DNA of 64,000 nucleotides from Kumtagia sp964244725 (GTDB lineage: Bacteria; Pseudomonadota; Alphaproteobacteria; Rhizobiales; Rhizobiaceae). The stretch is taken from NCBI GenBank assembly GCA_964244725.1, contig CAXTJQ010000005.1, forward strand, positions 62,001-126,000, given 5' to 3'. Positions 17,429 through 26,824 of this stretch are shown here, one piece after another. The translations under genes were made by a program, and so were the position numbers. How positions within the stretch are numbered: the stretch's first letter is position 1; each line of letters starts with the position of its first letter. The notes beneath the pieces were generated by a model that was not told the origin of the DNA, made no database searches, and saw only the letters and a program-made list of their open reading frames with translations.

Positions 17429-17983
17429 ATGATGTCGAACGAACTCACCATGCACGCCACCACGATCGTGACCGTGCGCAAGAGCGGCAAGGTGGTGATC
17501 GCCGGCGATGGGCAGGTCAGCCTCGGCCAGACGATCATGAAGGGCAACGCCAGGAAAGTCCGCCGCATCGGCAAGGGCGGCGCCGTGATCGCCGGCTTCG
17601 CGGGCGCCACGGCCGACGCCTTCACCCTGCTCGAACGGCTCGAAGCCAAGCTCGAGCAATACCCCGACCAGCTCACCCGCGCCTGCGTCGAACTCGCGAA
17701 GGACTGGCGCACCGACCGCTATTTGCGCCGGCTGGAAGCGATGATGCTGGTGGCGGACAAGTCGATCTCCCTGGCCCTGACCGGCACCGGCGACGTGCTC
17801 GAGCCGGAACATGGCGTCATGGCGATCGGCTCGGGCGGCAACTACGCGCTGGCGGCGGCCCGCGCGCTGATGGACAGCGACAAGGACGCCGAGGACATCG
17901 CCCGCAAGGCGATGCAGATCGCATCGGAAATCTGCGTCTACACCAATTCCAGCTTTGTGGTCGAAACCATCGATGCCGGCTGA
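17429..17983 (+). CDS. hslV: HslV (ClpQ) peptidase of the HslUV protease
   Basis: A 184-residue N-terminal-nucleophile threonine peptidase, the proteolytic core of the two-component proteasome-like HslUV. The propeptide ends at MHA, leaving TTIVTVRK with Thr as the nucleophile; GDGQVSLGQT and GSGGNYALAAA are family segments. ATG 17429 and ATG 17432 are both possible starts and give the same mature protein. It is followed by DUF2585 and hslU in the order typical of Rhizobiales. Confidence 0.97.
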   Translation: MMSNELTMHATTIVTVRKSGKVVIAGDGQVSLGQTIMKGNARKVRRIGKGGAVIAGFAGATADAFTLLERLEAKLEQYPDQLTRACVELAKDWRTDRYLRRLEAMMLVADKSISLALTGTGDVLEPEHGVMAIGSGGNYALAAARALMDSDKDAEDIARKAMQIASEICVYTNSSFVVETIDAG

Positions 17984-17995
17984 AGAGGAAGCACG

Positions 17996-18610
17996 GTGCG
18001 GGGAGGCTTCGTGAACACACTCGGCCTCCCCGCCGACCGGGCAGGCAACAAAACCTGGCCATGGCGCATGCTGGCGCTTGCCACTTCCTTGGTCGCTTTG
18101 CAGGCGGCGCTTCTGTGGTGGATGGGCCGGGCGCCAATCTGCGAGTGCGGCTATGTGAAATTCTGGCACGGCGTCGTCAAAAGCTCGGAGAATTCGCAGC
18201 ACGTTTCGGACTGGTACACCTTCTCGCACGTCATCCACGGCTTCCTGTTTTACGGAGCGGCCTGGCTGGTGATGCGGCGTCGATCGCTTGGCCTTCGACT
18301 GGTCGCGGCGATCGTCGTCGAAGGCGGATGGGAACTTTTGGAGAACTCGCCAATCATCATCGAACGCTATCGCACGGCGACCATGGCGCTCGACTATTAC
18401 GGCGACAGCATCCTGAATTCGGTCTGCGATACGCTAGCGATGGCGGTGGGGTTTGTACTCGCCGCACGGCTTCCCATATGGATCGTCATCACGCTCGCGA
18501 TCGTCTTCGAACTCGGCGTCGGCTACGCGATCCACGACAATCTCACCCTCAACATCATCATGCTGCTGTACCCGCTCGACGCGATCAAGCAGTGGCAGAG
18601 CGGACTCTAG
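17996..18610 (+). CDS. UPF0314/DUF2585 membrane protein
   Basis: A 204-residue inner-membrane protein with about four or five hydrophobic segments, lying between hslV and hslU where Rhizobiales carry UPF0314 (DUF2585). Conserved-looking features are CECGYVKFWHG, HVIHGFLFY and GGWELLENSP; His and Glu residues within membrane segments suggest a catalytic or metal role, but none is established. The start may be GTG 17996 (GAGGAAG upstream) or GTG 18011 (GGGGAGG upstream). Confidence 0.85.
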   Translation: MRGGFVNTLGLPADRAGNKTWPWRMLALATSLVALQAALLWWMGRAPICECGYVKFWHGVVKSSENSQHVSDWYTFSHVIHGFLFYGAAWLVMRRRSLGLRLVAAIVVEGGWELLENSPIIIERYRTATMALDYYGDSILNSVCDTLAMAVGFVLAARLPIWIVITLAIVFELGVGYAIHDNLTLNIIMLLYPLDAIKQWQSGL

Positions 18611-18617
18611 AAAGACC

Positions 18618-19928
18618 ATGACCACCTTCTCCCCCCGTGAAATCGTTTCCGAACTCGACCGCTACATCATCGGCCAGAAGGACGCCAAGCGCGCCGTGGC
18701 GATCGCGCTGCGCAACCGCTGGCGGCGCCAGCAGCTCGAAGGCCAGATGCGCGAGGAGGTGATGCCCAAGAACATCCTGATGATCGGCCCGACCGGCGTC
18801 GGCAAGACAGAAATCTCGCGCCGCCTGGCGCGGCTGGCCGGCGCGCCGTTCATCAAGGTCGAGGCGACCAAGTTCACCGAGATCGGCTATGTCGGCCGCG
18901 ATGTCGAGCAGATCATCCGCGACCTTGTCGAGACGGCGATCGGCCTGGTGCGCGACAAGATGCGCGAGGATGTAAAGGCGCGTGCGCATATCAACGCCGA
19001 GGAGCGCGTGCTGGAAGCCTTGGTCGGCAAGACCGCGAGCCCGGCGACGCGCGACTCGTTTCGCAAGAAGCTGCGCGACGGCGAGATGGACGACAAGGAA
19101 ATCGAGGTCGAGGTCGCCGACACAGGAACCGGCGGCATGCCGAGTTTCGAGATCCCCGGCATGCCGGGCGCCAATATCGGCGTGATGAACATCAACGAGA
19201 TGTTCTCCAAGGCGATGGGCGGCAAGAAGACCAAGACGCGCAAGACGACGGTGAAGGAATCCTACGACCTCCTGGTCAACGACGAATCCGACAAGCTGCT
19301 CGACCAGGACGAAGTGGTTCGGCGCGCGCTGGAGTCGGCCGAGAACGACGGCATCGTCTTCCTCGACGAGATCGACAAGATCGCGGCGCGCAGCGACATT
19401 TCGGGCGGTCCGTCGCGCGAGGGCGTGCAGCGCGACCTGCTGCCGCTGGTCGAGGGCACGACGGTGGCGACCAAGTACGGGCCGATCAAGACAGACCACA
19501 TCCTGTTCATCGCGTCCGGCGCCTTCCACGTCTCCAAGCCCTCCGACCTGCTGCCGGAGCTGCAGGGCCGCCTGCCGATCCGGGTCGAACTGCAGGCGCT
19601 CGACAAGGACGATTTCCGCCGCATCCTGACCGAGCCCGAGGCCAGCCTGATCAAGCAGTACATCGCGCTGATGAAGACGGAGGGCGTCGAGATCGACTTC
19701 ACCGACGACGCGATCGATTCGCTCGCCGGCATCGCGGTCGACCTCAACGCCAGCGTGGAAAACATCGGCGCGCGGCGGTTGCAAACCGTGATGGAACGCG
19801 TGCTGGACGAGATCTCCTACACCGCCCCCGACCAGCCCGGCACGAAGGTCACCGTCGACGCGGCCTATGTCGAAAAGCATGTCGGCGACCTGTCGCGGAA
19901 CACAGATTTGTCGCGGTTTATCCTGTAA
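18618..19928 (+). CDS. hslU: HslU (ClpY) ATPase of the HslUV protease
   Basis: A 436-residue AAA+ unfoldase that feeds substrates to HslV. Walker A is GPTGVGKTE, Walker B VFLDEIDKIA, and the I-domain insertion lies between them. The C-terminus LSRFIL is the tail that docks into and activates HslV. ATG 18618 starts MTTFSPREIVSELDRYI as in homologues; the frame is open further upstream but overlaps DUF2585 without homology. Confidence 0.97.
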   Translation: MTTFSPREIVSELDRYIIGQKDAKRAVAIALRNRWRRQQLEGQMREEVMPKNILMIGPTGVGKTEISRRLARLAGAPFIKVEATKFTEIGYVGRDVEQIIRDLVETAIGLVRDKMREDVKARAHINAEERVLEALVGKTASPATRDSFRKKLRDGEMDDKEIEVEVADTGTGGMPSFEIPGMPGANIGVMNINEMFSKAMGGKKTKTRKTTVKESYDLLVNDESDKLLDQDEVVRRALESAENDGIVFLDEIDKIAARSDISGGPSREGVQRDLLPLVEGTTVATKYGPIKTDHILFIASGAFHVSKPSDLLPELQGRLPIRVELQALDKDDFRRILTEPEASLIKQYIALMKTEGVEIDFTDDAIDSLAGIAVDLNASVENIGARRLQTVMERVLDEISYTAPDQPGTKVTVDAAYVEKHVGDLSRNTDLSRFIL

Positions 19929-19967
19929 GCAGCGCATGACCGCTCACGTCAGGGACACCCGCGCCTC

Positions 19968-20927
19968 ATGAAGAAATGGGTTTTGATCATCGTCTGCGTC
20001 GCGCTGGCGGTAACGATGATATCGGCCGACGCCGCGACGCTCGTTCCGCCCGGCAACCAGTCGGCGGAGCAGCCCGCCGTCCCGGGCGCCTCGTCGCGAC
20101 GCACCAAGGCCGGCGGGACGAGCTTCGACGCCAAATACCGCAAGGTCTACAAGCTGCTGAGGACCGACGCCGGCCTGCGCGCCAAGATCAAGCAACAGGC
20201 GTCGGCCTATGGCATCGATCCGATGCATATCGTCGGCGCCATCGTCGGCGAGCACACCTACAATGTCGACGCCTATGACCGGCTCCAGACCTACTACGTC
20301 AAGGCGATCTCCTATCTGTCGAGCAAGCTGAGCTTCGATTATGACGGCGAGGATGTCGCCGATTTCATACAGCGGCCGCAGTTCGACGACTGCGCCGGCA
20401 AAGCCGACAGCTACGATCTGTGGACCTGCCGCGAGCGCGTGTGGGACGCGTCGTTCCGGGGCAAGACGGTCGGCGGCGCGACCTTTCCCGACAACCGCTT
20501 CAGCGCCACGTTCTTCCAGCCCTTTTACGCCGGCCAGACCTTCGGCATCGGCCAGCTCAATCCGCTGACGGCGCTTGAGATGAGCGACCTGGTGCACATG
20601 GTTTCGGGTCTTCCCGAGCTCGCGGTTTCGGACCCCAACCGGGTCTACGAGACCATCATGGATCCCGACCTCACGCTCGCTTATGTCGCAGCCACCCTGA
20701 AGATGTCGATCGACGCCTACCGCGACATCGCCGGCTTCGACATCTCGCGCAATCCGGGTCTGACCGCGACGCTGTACAATGTCGGCAATCCGGAGGCGCG
20801 CGCCTCCGCGCTGCGGAAGGAGAACAAGGCCCGCGCCGCCAAGGGCCAGGCGCCGAAAATGCCCGAGGAAAATTATTACGGCTGGCTGGTCAACGACAAG
20901 CTGCCGGAACTACAGGCGCTGTTTTAG
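19968..20927 (+). CDS. DUF1402 secreted protein
   Basis: A 319-residue protein with a Sec signal peptide (KKWVLIIVCVALAVTMISADA), so probably periplasmic. It belongs to the DUF1402 family, found next to hslU in rhizobia. The segments YGIDPMHIVGAIVGEHTYN and FGIGQLNPLTALEMSD recall the substrate cleft of lysozyme-like transglycosylases (the Glu of GEHT could be catalytic); this is an inference. It ends 9 bp from the convergent smr gene. Confidence 0.83.
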   Translation: MKKWVLIIVCVALAVTMISADAATLVPPGNQSAEQPAVPGASSRRTKAGGTSFDAKYRKVYKLLRTDAGLRAKIKQQASAYGIDPMHIVGAIVGEHTYNVDAYDRLQTYYVKAISYLSSKLSFDYDGEDVADFIQRPQFDDCAGKADSYDLWTCRERVWDASFRGKTVGGATFPDNRFSATFFQPFYAGQTFGIGQLNPLTALEMSDLVHMVSGLPELAVSDPNRVYETIMDPDLTLAYVAATLKMSIDAYRDIAGFDISRNPGLTATLYNVGNPEARASALRKENKARAAKGQAPKMPEENYYGWLVNDKLPELQALF

Positions 20928-20936
20928 GTCGAAGCC

Positions 20937-21485
20937 TCACCGGCGCGGGGGCGATTTTCGCAGGCGGATATAAATCGCGCCGCCGCCGCCATGATGGCGC
21001 GCCGCGTCGTCGTGGCTCGATACGAGAGCGCGGAACGGCGCGGTGGCCAGCCAGGCCGGCACTACCCTTCGCAGGACGCCGTCGCCGCCCGTCGACGATC
21101 CCTTGCCCGTGATCACCAGAACGTAGCGGACGCCGCCGGCGTGGGCCCGACCAAGGAAAGACAACAGCAAGCCATAAGCCTCGTCCTGCGTCATGCCATG
21201 GAGGTCGACGCGGCCCTCGATCGGTAACCGGCCCGCCGCGACCTTGTCATGGGTCGGCCGGTCGAAAAGGGTCTGGACGATCTGCTTCTTCGGCGCAGGC
21301 GGGGTCGTTGCCGCAACGAGGCTTTCAGGCGTTCGCCTTTGCGCAATCGCGTCCTGCGTGGAGTGCGCCTCTGCGGGTGGAGGCTCGACGGGCTTCCTGC
21401 CCTTGAGCGGCGTCGCCGAACGGGCAACCAGGCTCCAGAGGATGCGGTCCTCGTCGCTCAGCGCCTCCTGTCTGCTCCGGCTCAT
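20937..21485 (-). CDS. Smr-domain protein
   Basis: A 182-residue protein with a low-complexity Pro/Ala N-terminal half and a C-terminal Smr domain from about residue 90. The DLHGMTQDEA motif and ITGKGSSTGGDGVLRRVVP are the hallmark loops of the nicking-endonuclease-like Smr fold. The family cuts or binds nucleic acids; in E. coli such proteins act as RNases in ribosome rescue and sRNA turnover. Its ATG overlaps the mltA stop (ATGA), so the two are coupled. Confidence 0.9.
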   Translation of the reverse strand: MSRSRQEALSDEDRILWSLVARSATPLKGRKPVEPPPAEAHSTQDAIAQRRTPESLVAATTPPAPKKQIVQTLFDRPTHDKVAAGRLPIEGRVDLHGMTQDEAYGLLLSFLGRAHAGGVRYVLVITGKGSSTGGDGVLRRVVPAWLATAPFRALVSSHDDAARHHGGGGAIYIRLRKSPPRR

Positions 21486-22582
21486 GACTTTTCGACGAGC
21501 GCGCGCGGCAGCAGCGCATGGAAATTCGCCTGATGGCGCACGACACCGGCAATCTCGCCCGCCGCGTCGCCGGACCCGGCAAACAGATCGGCGCGCGCCG
21601 GACCGATGATGGCCGATCCTGTATCCTGCGCGATCATGAGCCGGCGGAAGCCAGCGCCGCCGAAGGCGGTCAGATCCGGCGCGTCGATGTAAAAGGGCGT
21701 GCCGAAGGTGTGAAGCAACCGGTCGACGGCGATCGAGCGGCCGGGCGTCAACGGCGCCTTGGCGGCGGCGATCGGCCCAAGCGCGGGGTCATCGACTTCG
21801 GCCTCGCGAAAGAAGATATAAGATCGGTTGTAGTGCAGGATCTCGTCGACACGATGCGGGTTGGTTTTGAACCAGGCGCGAATCGACTGCATCGTCACGT
21901 CCGCCAATGGAATTTCGCCGAGGTCGGCGAGGCGCTTGCCGGGCCCGGAGAACGGATGTCCGGACTTGGCGGCGTAGGTGATGCGCATAACGCGGCTGTC
22001 CGTCAGGTTGAGCCGCGCCGAGCCCTGGACATGGATGAAGAACGCATCGACCTTGTCGGCCACCCAGGCGATGGCGAGCGCTTCGGCGTCAAGCGCGCCG
22101 CGTTCGATAGCGCGCCGGTCCGGATATTCCTCGATGCCGTCGGGCGCTGCGCGACCAAATGCGAAAGCTCGGTCCAGGGTCGACGGGCGATTCAGGTCAT
22201 TCACGTCGACGAGATCATGCGAACGTCTGAGGAGCGGTATGCAAAACATCTCGGTTCGCACCGGGGAGGCCGTCACCTCCGGTTCGTAGTAACCCGTGAC
22301 GAACCCAGGCCCGCCGTCCTCGTCAACAATTCGCGCGGGGACAAAGTGCCGTTCAAAGAACGATCTCGCGGCTTGTCGTGTCGCAATGCCTACGGTCCGC
22401 GCGTCGCCGTAGGCCACGGCGAATTCGCCAAACTCGACACCCAGCGAGCCCGTTCCGTACGGCCTGACGAGGGTCTGAAAGGCGGACCGGCGAAATGCCG
22501 ACAAGGCCTGGCGATGATCGTCCGCGGCCCAACCCGAAAGGCTCTCGTATCCCATCGGCTCGAAGCGCGGCGAAAGGGCCAT
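21482..22582 (-). CDS. mltA: MltA-type lytic transglycosylase
   Basis: A 366-residue murein transglycosylase with the MltA barrel (GYYEPEV onward) and C-terminal 3D domain; the catalytic aspartate lies in AQDTGSAIIGPARADLF. It cleaves glycan strands to 1,6-anhydro products. No signal peptide or lipobox is visible: the protein begins MALSPRFEPMGYESL, and only 24 bp separate it from the upstream gene, so export is unexplained. It follows the Tim44-like gene and overlaps smr by 4 bp. Confidence 0.92.
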   Translation of the reverse strand: MALSPRFEPMGYESLSGWAADDHRQALSAFRRSAFQTLVRPYGTGSLGVEFGEFAVAYGDARTVGIATRQAARSFFERHFVPARIVDEDGGPGFVTGYYEPEVTASPVRTEMFCIPLLRRSHDLVDVNDLNRPSTLDRAFAFGRAAPDGIEEYPDRRAIERGALDAEALAIAWVADKVDAFFIHVQGSARLNLTDSRVMRITYAAKSGHPFSGPGKRLADLGEIPLADVTMQSIRAWFKTNPHRVDEILHYNRSYIFFREAEVDDPALGPIAAAKAPLTPGRSIAVDRLLHTFGTPFYIDAPDLTAFGGAGFRRLMIAQDTGSAIIGPARADLFAGSGDAAGEIAGVVRHQANFHALLPRALVEKS

Positions 22583-22606
22583 GGGGCAAGCCTCCCGCGC
22601 GGAGCG

Positions 22607-23323
22607 TCATTCTTCCTCTTCGGTCGCGACGAGCTTCCAGTTCGGATCCTTCGACTTGGTGTCGCGGGCGAAGGTCCAGACATCCTTGACCTCGGCCACG
22701 GTCTCGGGATCGCCATCGATGACCGCGCCGGACTTGTCGCGGGTCGCGGAAATCAACTCGCTGACGATGCGCAAGGTGATGTGCGACTCGCTGCCCTTCA
22801 TCTCGGCCGAAACGATGTCGGCCTTGTCGATGCCGACGAAAGACGATTGGATCTTCTCCGACTTGCTCTCGCGCTCCGTGATCGCCGCCACGAAGCCGTC
22901 GTAGACCTCGCGCGACAACAGATTCTTGAGCGTCTTGCGGTCGCCGTCGGCATAGGCCATGACGATCATCTCGTAGGCCATCTTGGCGCCTTCGGCGAAC
23001 GTCTTGGGCTCGAAGGACGGATCGGCGTCGCGGATCGCGCGCAGGCCCTTGTTCAAATCCGTGTCCGGCTTGGCGACGAGGTCGATGGCGGCGTAGGCCT
23101 GATCGTTCTCGGCCGCCGTCGGCTTCTTGCGCGGCAGCGATACGACATTGTCGGTCTTGCCCGCATCCTTGTCCTTGGTTCGGCCGGCCGTATAGGGGTC
23201 GAACGGAGGACGCTCGTTGCCGGTTCGCCGCCCCAGAACGTTCCGAAGCTGGAAGAAGATCACGACAGCCGCGATCAGGAAAAATATCGTGCCGAAGTCG
23301 AAGAATTCCATTTCTTCCGCCAA
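22607..23323 (-). CDS. Tim44-like membrane-anchored protein
   Basis: A 238-residue protein with an N-terminal membrane anchor (about residues 9-25), a charged linker and a C-terminal Tim44/calcium-channel-like domain of the TimA family of alphaproteobacteria, relatives of mitochondrial Tim44. The acidic C-terminus ends VATEEEE. It is the first gene of a minus-strand unit with mltA and smr and is divergent from fxsA. A role with membrane proteins or the Sec machinery is inferred; secB lies just beyond fxsA. Confidence 0.85.
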   Translation of the reverse strand: MAEEMEFFDFGTIFFLIAAVVIFFQLRNVLGRRTGNERPPFDPYTAGRTKDKDAGKTDNVVSLPRKKPTAAENDQAYAAIDLVAKPDTDLNKGLRAIRDADPSFEPKTFAEGAKMAYEMIVMAYADGDRKTLKNLLSREVYDGFVAAITERESKSEKIQSSFVGIDKADIVSAEMKGSESHITLRIVSELISATRDKSGAVIDGDPETVAEVKDVWTFARDTKSKDPNWKLVATEEEE

Positions 23324-23494
23324 CCGATCCCGTGAAACCGCGCAACGCCGATGACCGGCCTATGGCGCTCGTCGCGATGATTTCTATAGATGCCAGAGCG
23401 CAATCATTCAAATCAAACGCCTGCATACCTATGTAGGATGGATCGCACCAGCAACAATGCCGGCTGCATTCTCGCCAACCTGCAGGATCCTCGC

Positions 23495-23995
23495 GTGGGC
23501 CGCACTCTTGTTCCGCTGTTCTTTCTCGCTCTGCCGCTGATTGAAATTGCCGGTTTCGTGGTGGTGGGACGCGAGATCGGCGCGCTCGCGACGGTCGGAC
23601 TCGTGCTGCTCAGCGCGGTCATCGGCGCCATTCTGATGCGGGTGCAGGGTTTCGGCGTGATGACGCGCATCAAGCGGGATATCGCCGCCGGCCGCAATCC
23701 GGGCCGCGAACTTGCGCACGGCGTGATGATTCTGTTCGCGGGAATCCTGCTTTTCATTCCGGGTTTCGTCAGCGACTTCATCGGTCTTCTGCTGTTTGTC
23801 CCGCCAGTCCGCGAATTCGGTTGGCGGCTGGTGCGCAACCGCGTCGCCCGAAGCGGCGGCTTCAGCGTGTTTCGGTTTGGAAAAGCGCGTGGTCCGGCGC
23901 ATGGAAAGCCGATCATCGATCTCGACCGGGAAGACTATGCGGCGGACCGCAAACCCGGCCCATCCCCATGGCGTTCCATCGACGGCGACCGCTAA
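23495..23995 (+). CDS. fxsA: FxsA-family inner-membrane protein
   Basis: A ~166-residue membrane protein of the FxsA family: LPLIEIAGFVVVGREIG, then a second hydrophobic segment with AVIGAILMRVQGFG, a third near FAGILLFIPGFVSDFIGLL, and a polar tail. In E. coli FxsA eases phage T7 exclusion by F; its normal function is unknown. GTG 23495 is chosen because homologues start just before the first membrane segment and GGA lies upstream; in-frame ATGs at 23390 and 23438 would add unconserved residues. Confidence 0.85.
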   Translation: MGRTLVPLFFLALPLIEIAGFVVVGREIGALATVGLVLLSAVIGAILMRVQGFGVMTRIKRDIAAGRNPGRELAHGVMILFAGILLFIPGFVSDFIGLLLFVPPVREFGWRLVRNRVARSGGFSVFRFGKARGPAHGKPIIDLDREDYAADRKPGPSPWRSIDGDR

Positions 23996-24083
23996 GCCGA
24001 AACTTGTGTTGCCCCTGTCGCCATGCTAGCGAACCGGCGATTTTTCATCGGGCCGAAGCGGCCAACAGGGAGATGCGCGGTCC

Positions 24084-24587
24084 ATGGCCAGCAGCGAGAA
24101 CATGCCGTCGGGCGCCATCGCCAACGGCAACGGCCAGACCGAGAAGCCGCAACTCAACGTTCTCGCGCAATACGTCAAGGACATGTCGTTCGAGAGCCCC
24201 GGCGCACCCAATTCGCTGCGCGGCCGCGACAAGGCGCCAGGCATCAACATCAACGTGAACGTCGCCGCCAATCCGATTTCGGAGAAGGAGTTCGACGTCA
24301 ATCTGACGCTCAACGCCAAGGCCTCCTTCGACAAGGAAGTCCTCTTCAATGTCGAACTGGTTTACGGCGGAGTCTTCCGCATCGAGGGCTTTCCGCAGGA
24401 GCATATGCTGCCGCTGCTGTTCATCGAATGCCCGCGCCTGCTGTTCCCGTTCGCGCGCCAGATCATTTCGGAGGCGACGCGCAATGGCGGTTTCCCGCCG
24501 CTGATGCTCGACCCGATCGACTTCGCGCAGATGTTCCAGCAGAAGCTCGCTGAGGATCAGGCCGCCTCGAAAGTCCAGGTCAGCTAG
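24084..24587 (+). CDS. secB: Protein-export chaperone SecB
   Basis: A 167-residue homotetrameric chaperone that keeps precursors unfolded and delivers them to SecA. Family signatures are NVLAQYVKDMSFESPGAP and ECPRLLFPFARQIISEATRN, with LMLDPIDFAQMF towards the end. ATG 24084 has GGGAG upstream. Its last bases overlap the convergent dnaQ stop by 8 bp. Confidence 0.97.
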   Translation: MASSENMPSGAIANGNGQTEKPQLNVLAQYVKDMSFESPGAPNSLRGRDKAPGININVNVAANPISEKEFDVNLTLNAKASFDKEVLFNVELVYGGVFRIEGFPQEHMLPLLFIECPRLLFPFARQIISEATRNGGFPPLMLDPIDFAQMFQQKLAEDQAASKVQVS

Positions 24588-25317
24588 GCGAGATTTCAGC
24601 GGTCGCGACCGTCCGGACGGCGTGGGCATAGGCTCGCCAGACGGACCGCTCACCGAGGGACGCCACCAGCGCGCCGTGCGCCTTTCGATCGGCGTCGGTC
24701 AAGCGGGCGGGCAGCGGGCGGGGCCGTTCGTGCGGGCTGCCCAGACCCGACGCCATGGAGATTTCAGCGCTGGTCACCACGATCGTCTCGAGACTGAGCG
24801 CGGCCTGCTTGCCGCCGATCAGCTCGATATAGACTTCGGCCAGCAGTTCGGAGTCGAGAAGCGCCCCGTGCTTGGCGCGCCGGCCATTGTCGATGCCGTA
24901 GCGCCGGCACAGCGCGTCGAGCGAATTCGGCCCCATCGGATGCCTGCGGCGCGCCAGCGCCAGGGTGTCGACGACGCGGTCCGGGGCGATCGGCCCGATG
25001 CCGATCCTGCCCAGCTCGGCGTTGATGAAGCCCATGTCGAAACTGGCGTTGTGAGCGATCAGCATGGCGCCCTCGACGAATTCGAGGAATGCGTCGGCGA
25101 TTTCGTGGAAGCCAGGCTTGTCGGCCAGATGTTCCTCGCTGATCCCGTGCACCGCGAGCGCATCGGGGTGGATCGCGCGGCCTTGCGCGTTGAGATAGAC
25201 GTGAAAGGTGCGGCCGGTCGGGAAACGATTGTAGAGCTCGACGCCGCCGATTTCGATGACGCGGTCGTCGCGCGGGTCGAGCCCCGTGGTTTCGGTGTCG
25301 AAGATGATTTCCCGCAT
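24580..25317 (-). CDS. dnaQ: DNA polymerase III epsilon (proofreading) subunit
   Basis: A 245-residue 3'-5' exonuclease of the replicative polymerase core. ExoI is FDTETTGLD at residues 6-14, ExoII is AHNASFDMGFI, and ExoIII reads KHGALLDSELLAEVY. After the exonuclease domain, QAALSL resembles the clamp-binding peptide found in this position in E. coli epsilon. The start is ATG 25317; an open frame continues upstream through coaE but is only the alternate frame of that gene. The gap to coaE is 71 bp. Confidence 0.96.
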   Translation of the reverse strand: MREIIFDTETTGLDPRDDRVIEIGGVELYNRFPTGRTFHVYLNAQGRAIHPDALAVHGISEEHLADKPGFHEIADAFLEFVEGAMLIAHNASFDMGFINAELGRIGIGPIAPDRVVDTLALARRRHPMGPNSLDALCRRYGIDNGRRAKHGALLDSELLAEVYIELIGGKQAALSLETIVVTSAEISMASGLGSPHERPRPLPARLTDADRKAHGALVASLGERSVWRAYAHAVRTVATAEISPS

Positions 25318-25388
25318 GGTTCGAATCGCCTGTCCTTCGTTTTGGAAACTCGATACTGCGAGTGTTTCCCGCAAGATCGTTGACATTG

Positions 25389-25982
25389 TCAGGCCAGGTT
25401 GTCCCCGCTTAGTTCGGCGACGATCCGCAACACCGCGTGGCGCGCTGGCCCCAGGCCGTTTCCGGTTTCGATGACATAGTCGGCCTGTCTGCGCTTTTCC
25501 GCATCCGAAGTCTGTCTGGCGAGAATCGCTTCGAAGCGGTCCGCCGTCATGCCTGCCCTCGCCAGGACGCGCGCGCGCTGGACCGCGGGACTTGCGGTGA
25601 CCACGACGATCTTGTCGACCCGGTCGCGTCCGCCGGTCTCGAACAGCAGCGGGATGTCGAGGACCACGAGCCGATGGCCGGCCTCGCGATGGCGGGCGAC
25701 GAAGGCGTCGGCGTCGGCGCGCACCAGCGGATGGACGATGGTCTCGAGTCGGCGCAGGGCCAGGGGGCAACCAACCACCTGCCGCGACAAACGCACGCGA
25801 TCGACCATGCCGTCGACGACGCTTCCCGGAAAAGCCGCCGCGATCAACGGGGCGGCGGGACCGGCATAAAGGCGGTGAACGGCCGCGTCGGAGTCGTGCA
25901 CCGGCACGCCGGCTTGCGCGAACAGTCTCGCCGTGGTCGACTTGCCCATGCCGATCGAGCCTGTGAGGCCGATTACGATCAT
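25389..25982 (-). CDS. coaE: Dephospho-CoA kinase
   Basis: A 197-residue P-loop kinase for the last step of coenzyme A synthesis, phosphorylating the 3'-hydroxyl of dephospho-CoA. The N-terminus IGLTGSIGMGKST holds the Walker A, and VHDSDAAVHRLY the substrate-binding Asp. The start ATG overlaps the aroE stop (ATGA). Together with coaA in the his operon, the window encodes the first and last kinases of the pathway. Confidence 0.96.
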   Translation of the reverse strand: MIVIGLTGSIGMGKSTTARLFAQAGVPVHDSDAAVHRLYAGPAAPLIAAAFPGSVVDGMVDRVRLSRQVVGCPLALRRLETIVHPLVRADADAFVARHREAGHRLVVLDIPLLFETGGRDRVDKIVVVTASPAVQRARVLARAGMTADRFEAILARQTSDAEKRRQADYVIETGNGLGPARHAVLRIVAELSGDNLA

Positions 25983-26824
25983 GCGCGGGGCGCGAGATCG
26001 TCGACGATTCGGTCACGTAGGGCGGCGGTGACTTGCGGCCTGACGCCGAACCAGCGCTCGAAGCCGGGAACGGCTTGATGAAGCAGCATGCCGAGCCCGT
26101 CGACAGTCTTCAGGCCAAGGATGCGGGCGGCGGCCAGCAGCGGCGTCTCCAGCGGCGCATAAACCAGATCGGTAACCAAAGCGTGTGGCGGCAACATCGA
26201 AATGTCGGGCGGCGCCTCACTCCGTCCATGCAGACCGATCGACGTGGTGTTGATCAGCAGCGCCGTATCCGGAAAGTGGTTCGCGGTGGTCTCCCACCCG
26301 TGCGCGCTGATGCCGGAACCGAACGACGCCGCCAGGGCCTTCGCGCGCTCGATCGTACGGTTGACGACACGGATGTCTGCGAAACCCTTCGACTGGAGGG
26401 CATGCAGAACGGCGCGCGCGGCGCCGCCCGCGCCGAGCACGGTCGCGACGCCGGGCGCGGCGTCCCAGCCAGGCGCGCGGTCGTCGAGGTTGGCGGAAAA
26501 ACCGTAGGCGTCGGTATTGCCGCCGACGAGAGCGCCATCCTCCATCCAGAACGTGTTGACCGCGCCGATCGCGCGCGCCGCATCGTCATGGCGATCCGCC
26601 AGCGCATGCGCGGCCTCCTTGTGCGGAAGCGTGACGTTGCCACCGCGGAAGCGGCCGTCGCGGATCGACCCGACGAAGGACGCGAAATCGGCCGGGGCGA
26701 CATCGACCGGATCGTAGCGTCCGTCGATCCGGAACGCATCGAGCCAGAAGCGGTGGATCAGCGGCGACCGTGAATGGGCGATCGGGTGGCCGCAGACGAA
26801 GGCGCGGCGGTCAGCGTCAGCCAT
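25979..26824 (-). CDS. aroE: Shikimate dehydrogenase
   Basis: A 281-residue NADP-dependent enzyme that reduces 3-dehydroshikimate in aromatic amino-acid synthesis. It has the substrate loop HPIAHSRSPLIH, the catalytic Lys in NVTLPHKEAAH, and the nucleotide-binding GAGGAARAV. ATG 26824 is used; a TTG four codons upstream is less likely. It overlaps maf upstream by 8 bp and coaE downstream by 4 bp, so maf-aroE-coaE form one coupled unit. Confidence 0.95.
   Translation of the reverse strand: MADADRRAFVCGHPIAHSRSPLIHRFWLDAFRIDGRYDPVDVAPADFASFVGSIRDGRFRGGNVTLPHKEAAHALADRHDDAARAIGAVNTFWMEDGALVGGNTDAYGFSANLDDRAPGWDAAPGVATVLGAGGAARAVLHALQSKGFADIRVVNRTIERAKALAASFGSGISAHGWETTANHFPDTALLINTTSIGLHGRSEAPPDISMLPPHALVTDLVYAPLETPLLAAARILGLKTVDGLGMLLHQAVPGFERWFGVRPQVTAALRDRIVDDLAPRA

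Noticed and set aside
25318..26016. N-terminal extension of dnaQ across coaE
   Set aside because: This is the alternate frame of coaE; the extra 230 residues are Arg-rich and unconserved, and the ATG at 25317 starts exactly at the exonuclease motif.
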